Shown in pieces: positions 20,427-21,703 of a stretch of DNA of 21,703 nt. Source of the DNA: a virus; the IMG/VR virus record IMGVR_UViG_3300047177_000015, positions 1-21,703 of that record; one strand, written 5' to 3'. The stretch's first letter is position 1; each line of letters starts with the position of its first letter. The notes beneath the pieces are model-generated. The model was not told the DNA's origin, searched no databases, and saw only the letters and a program-made list of their open reading frames with translations. The position numbers and the translations under genes were made by a program.

Positions 20427-21224
20427 TACCTCGATCTCCGCGGATGCACGGGCCTGACCACGCTGGCCGGCATGGGCAGCGTGGGGGGTGACCTCTACCT
20501 CCGCGGATGCACCCGCCTGACCACGCTGTCCGGCATGGGCAGCGTGGGGGGTGGCCTCTACCTCTCCGGCTGCACGGGCCTGACCTCGCTGGCTGGCATG
20601 GGCAGCGTGGGGGATGACCTCTACCTCCGCGGATGCACCCGCCTGACCACGCTGTCCGGCATGGGCGACGTGGGGGGTGACCTCAACCTCGACGGATGCA
20701 CAGGCCTGACCTCGCTGGCCGGCATGGGCAGCGTGGGGGGTAACCTCTACCTCCGCGGATGCACCCGCCTGACCACGCTGTCCGGCATGGGCAGCGTGGG
20801 GGGTGGCCTCTACATCTCCGGCTGCGCGGGCCTGACCACGCTGGCCGGCATGGGCAGCGTGGGGGGCGGCCTCGACCTCTCCGGCTGCACGGGCCTGACC
20901 TCACTAGCCGAGGATGAGCGTGAGCGGTTTGCGGTGCCGGTAGTGCCGCACATCGACGCCGCAATCGCTGCCGCCATCGGTGACGGCGGCGCGCTGGACA
21001 TGGCCACCTGGCACACCTGCGAGACGACGCATTGCCGCGCCGGGTGGGTGATCGCCTTGGCCGGCGAGGCGGGGGCAGCCCTGGAGCGCCGGGTTGGACC
21101 GGCCGGAGCCGGCGCGCTGATCTACCTCGCGTCCAGGCCCGGCAAGCCGATCCCGGACTTCTACGCTAGCAACGAGGACGCGCTCGCCGACATCATGGCC
21201 TGCGCCAAAGGAGACATAACATGA
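20367..21224 (+). CDS. Leucine-rich-like solenoid protein with a conserved HC-motif C-terminus (285 aa)
   Basis: The ATG follows AAAGGAG at 7 bases. Residues 1-21 are a leader (MTDTEAHRRIAAYAASDRTG). From 22 to about 181 there are eight 21-residue units of the pattern LxLxGCTxLTxLxGMGSVGG, a leucine-rich-repeat-like solenoid, probably with a Cys ladder along one face. Residues 182-285 form a separate domain with WHTCETTHCRAGWVIALAGE, then GALIYLASRPGKPIPDFYAS and a helical DALADIMACA. This C-terminal type recurs in phage proteins with repeats, by memory. The last codons are also the next gene's ribosome binding site (KGDIT, with ATGA overlap). Function unknown; interaction role inferred. Confidence 0.85.
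   Translation: MTDTEAHRRIAAYAASDRTGYLDLRGCTGLTTLAGMGSVGGDLYLRGCTRLTTLSGMGSVGGGLYLSGCTGLTSLAGMGSVGDDLYLRGCTRLTTLSGMGDVGGDLNLDGCTGLTSLAGMGSVGGNLYLRGCTRLTTLSGMGSVGGGLYISGCAGLTTLAGMGSVGGGLDLSGCTGLTSLAEDERERFAVPVVPHIDAAIAAAIGDGGALDMATWHTCETTHCRAGWVIALAGEAGAALERRVGPAGAGALIYLASRPGKPIPDFYASNEDALADIMACAKGDIT
20430..20909 (+). repeat. 63-bp tandem repeat array, first gene
   Basis: Seven complete 63-bp in-frame units and part of an eighth, highly similar at DNA level with two alternating variants (SGCTGLTSLA and RGCTRLTTLS types). Near identity suggests recent expansion by recombination. Confidence 0.9.
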
Positions 21225-21703
21225 CCGACACGGAAGCACATCGGCGCATTGCGGCCTACGCCGCGTCTGACCGGACCGGCAACCTCGACCTCTCCGGCTG
21301 CACGGGCTTGACCTCGCTGGCTGGCATGGGCGACGTGGGGGGTGACCTCTACCTTACCAGATGCACGAGCCTGACCACGCTGGCCGGCCTCGGCGACGTG
21401 GGGGATGACCTCTACCTCCGCGGATGCACCCGCCTGACCACGCTGTCCGGCATGGGCAGCGTGGGGGGTGGCCTCTACCTCTCCGGCTGCACGGGCCTGA
21501 CCTCGCTGGCTGGCATGGGCAGCGTGGGGGGCTACCTCGATCTCCGCGGATGCACGGGCCTGACCACGCTGGCCGGCATGGGCGACGTGGGGGGCGGCCT
21601 CGACCTCTCCGGCTGCACGGGCCTGACCTCGCTGGCTGGCATGGGCAGCGTGGGGGGCGCCCTCAACATCTCCGGCTGCGCGGGCCTGACCACGCTGGCC
21701 GGC
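21221..21703 (+). CDS. Second tandem copy of the repeat protein, truncated by the window
   Basis: ATG 21221 overlaps the TGA of the first copy (ATGA) and uses the AAAGGAG within that gene's tail. The first 20 residues are identical to the upstream gene, then six complete 21-residue units and part of a seventh follow (LDLSGCTGLTSLAGMGDVGG, LYLTRCTSLTTLAGLGDVGD, and so on). Unit order and variants differ from the first gene. The reading frame stays open for 161 codons to the end. A C-terminal domain like the first is expected beyond the window. Confidence 0.85.
   Translation, partial: MTDTEAHRRIAAYAASDRTGNLDLSGCTGLTSLAGMGDVGGDLYLTRCTSLTTLAGLGDVGDDLYLRGCTRLTTLSGMGSVGGGLYLSGCTGLTSLAGMGSVGGYLDLRGCTGLTTLAGMGDVGGGLDLSGCTGLTSLAGMGSVGGALNISGCAGLTTLAG
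21284..21703 (+). repeat. 63-bp tandem repeat array, second gene
   Basis: At least six full 63-bp units and a partial one, continuing off the window. Units are shuffled relative to the first array. Confidence 0.9.

Noticed and set aside
20430-20909. Pentapeptide repeat protein
   Set aside because: The period is 21 residues with a leucine/cysteine pattern, not the five-residue A(D/N)LXX pattern.
20430-21703. CRISPR array
   Set aside because: The 63-bp units are in-frame coding repeats without unrelated spacers of fixed size.

Overview
The window looks like part of a tailed double-stranded DNA phage or prophage of a GC-rich Gram-negative host, most likely a Burkholderia-like betaproteobacterium. 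Gene content and order (small and large terminase, portal, head-morphogenesis protein, DUF2213-type protein, DUF2184-type capsid, and neighbouring large fibre or spike genes) recall Bcep22-like podophages from memory. That assignment is inference, because no search was run.

From right to left, 17893 down to 13323 on the minus strand is a compact operon. It starts with a NusG/RfaH-family protein, then the terminase subunits (overlapping start/stop codons), then small proteins: a one-span membrane protein, a zinc-ribbon membrane protein, four without recognisable function and an HTH/zinc-ribbon protein. At 13226-13322 there is a structured repeat, and a 52-residue two-span membrane protein lies on the plus strand (13067-13225). 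Minus-strand genes resume at 13083 with three consecutive proteins that each begin with a Sec-type signal peptide: a 755-residue beta-helix spike, a 140-residue small protein and a 1133-residue spike with SGNH-hydrolase-like motifs. The head module follows from 7001 to 1: portal, an 81-residue protein, head morphogenesis protein, a Nudix-DUF2213-coiled-coil fusion with a probable nested scaffold gene, a structural protein, the major capsid protein, a conserved virion-type protein and a truncated gene at the left edge.

To the right of the NusG-like gene, 17894-18374 is a non-coding divergent control region full of inverted repeats. Plus-strand small genes follow (18375-19573) and end at a strong hairpin that faces two minus-strand small genes (19613-19974). 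Another structured intergenic region (19975-20366) leads to a plus-strand pair of tandem paralogues built of 63-bp leucine-rich-like repeats, the second running off the window.

The most notable points are the NusG-like factor heading the late genes, three exported fibre-like proteins in a row, an internal start that could give a scaffold protein, a dispersed intergenic repeat in three copies, a pair of outward-facing identical palindromes, and the tandem repeat-protein array whose ribosome binding site is encoded in the tail of the preceding copy.
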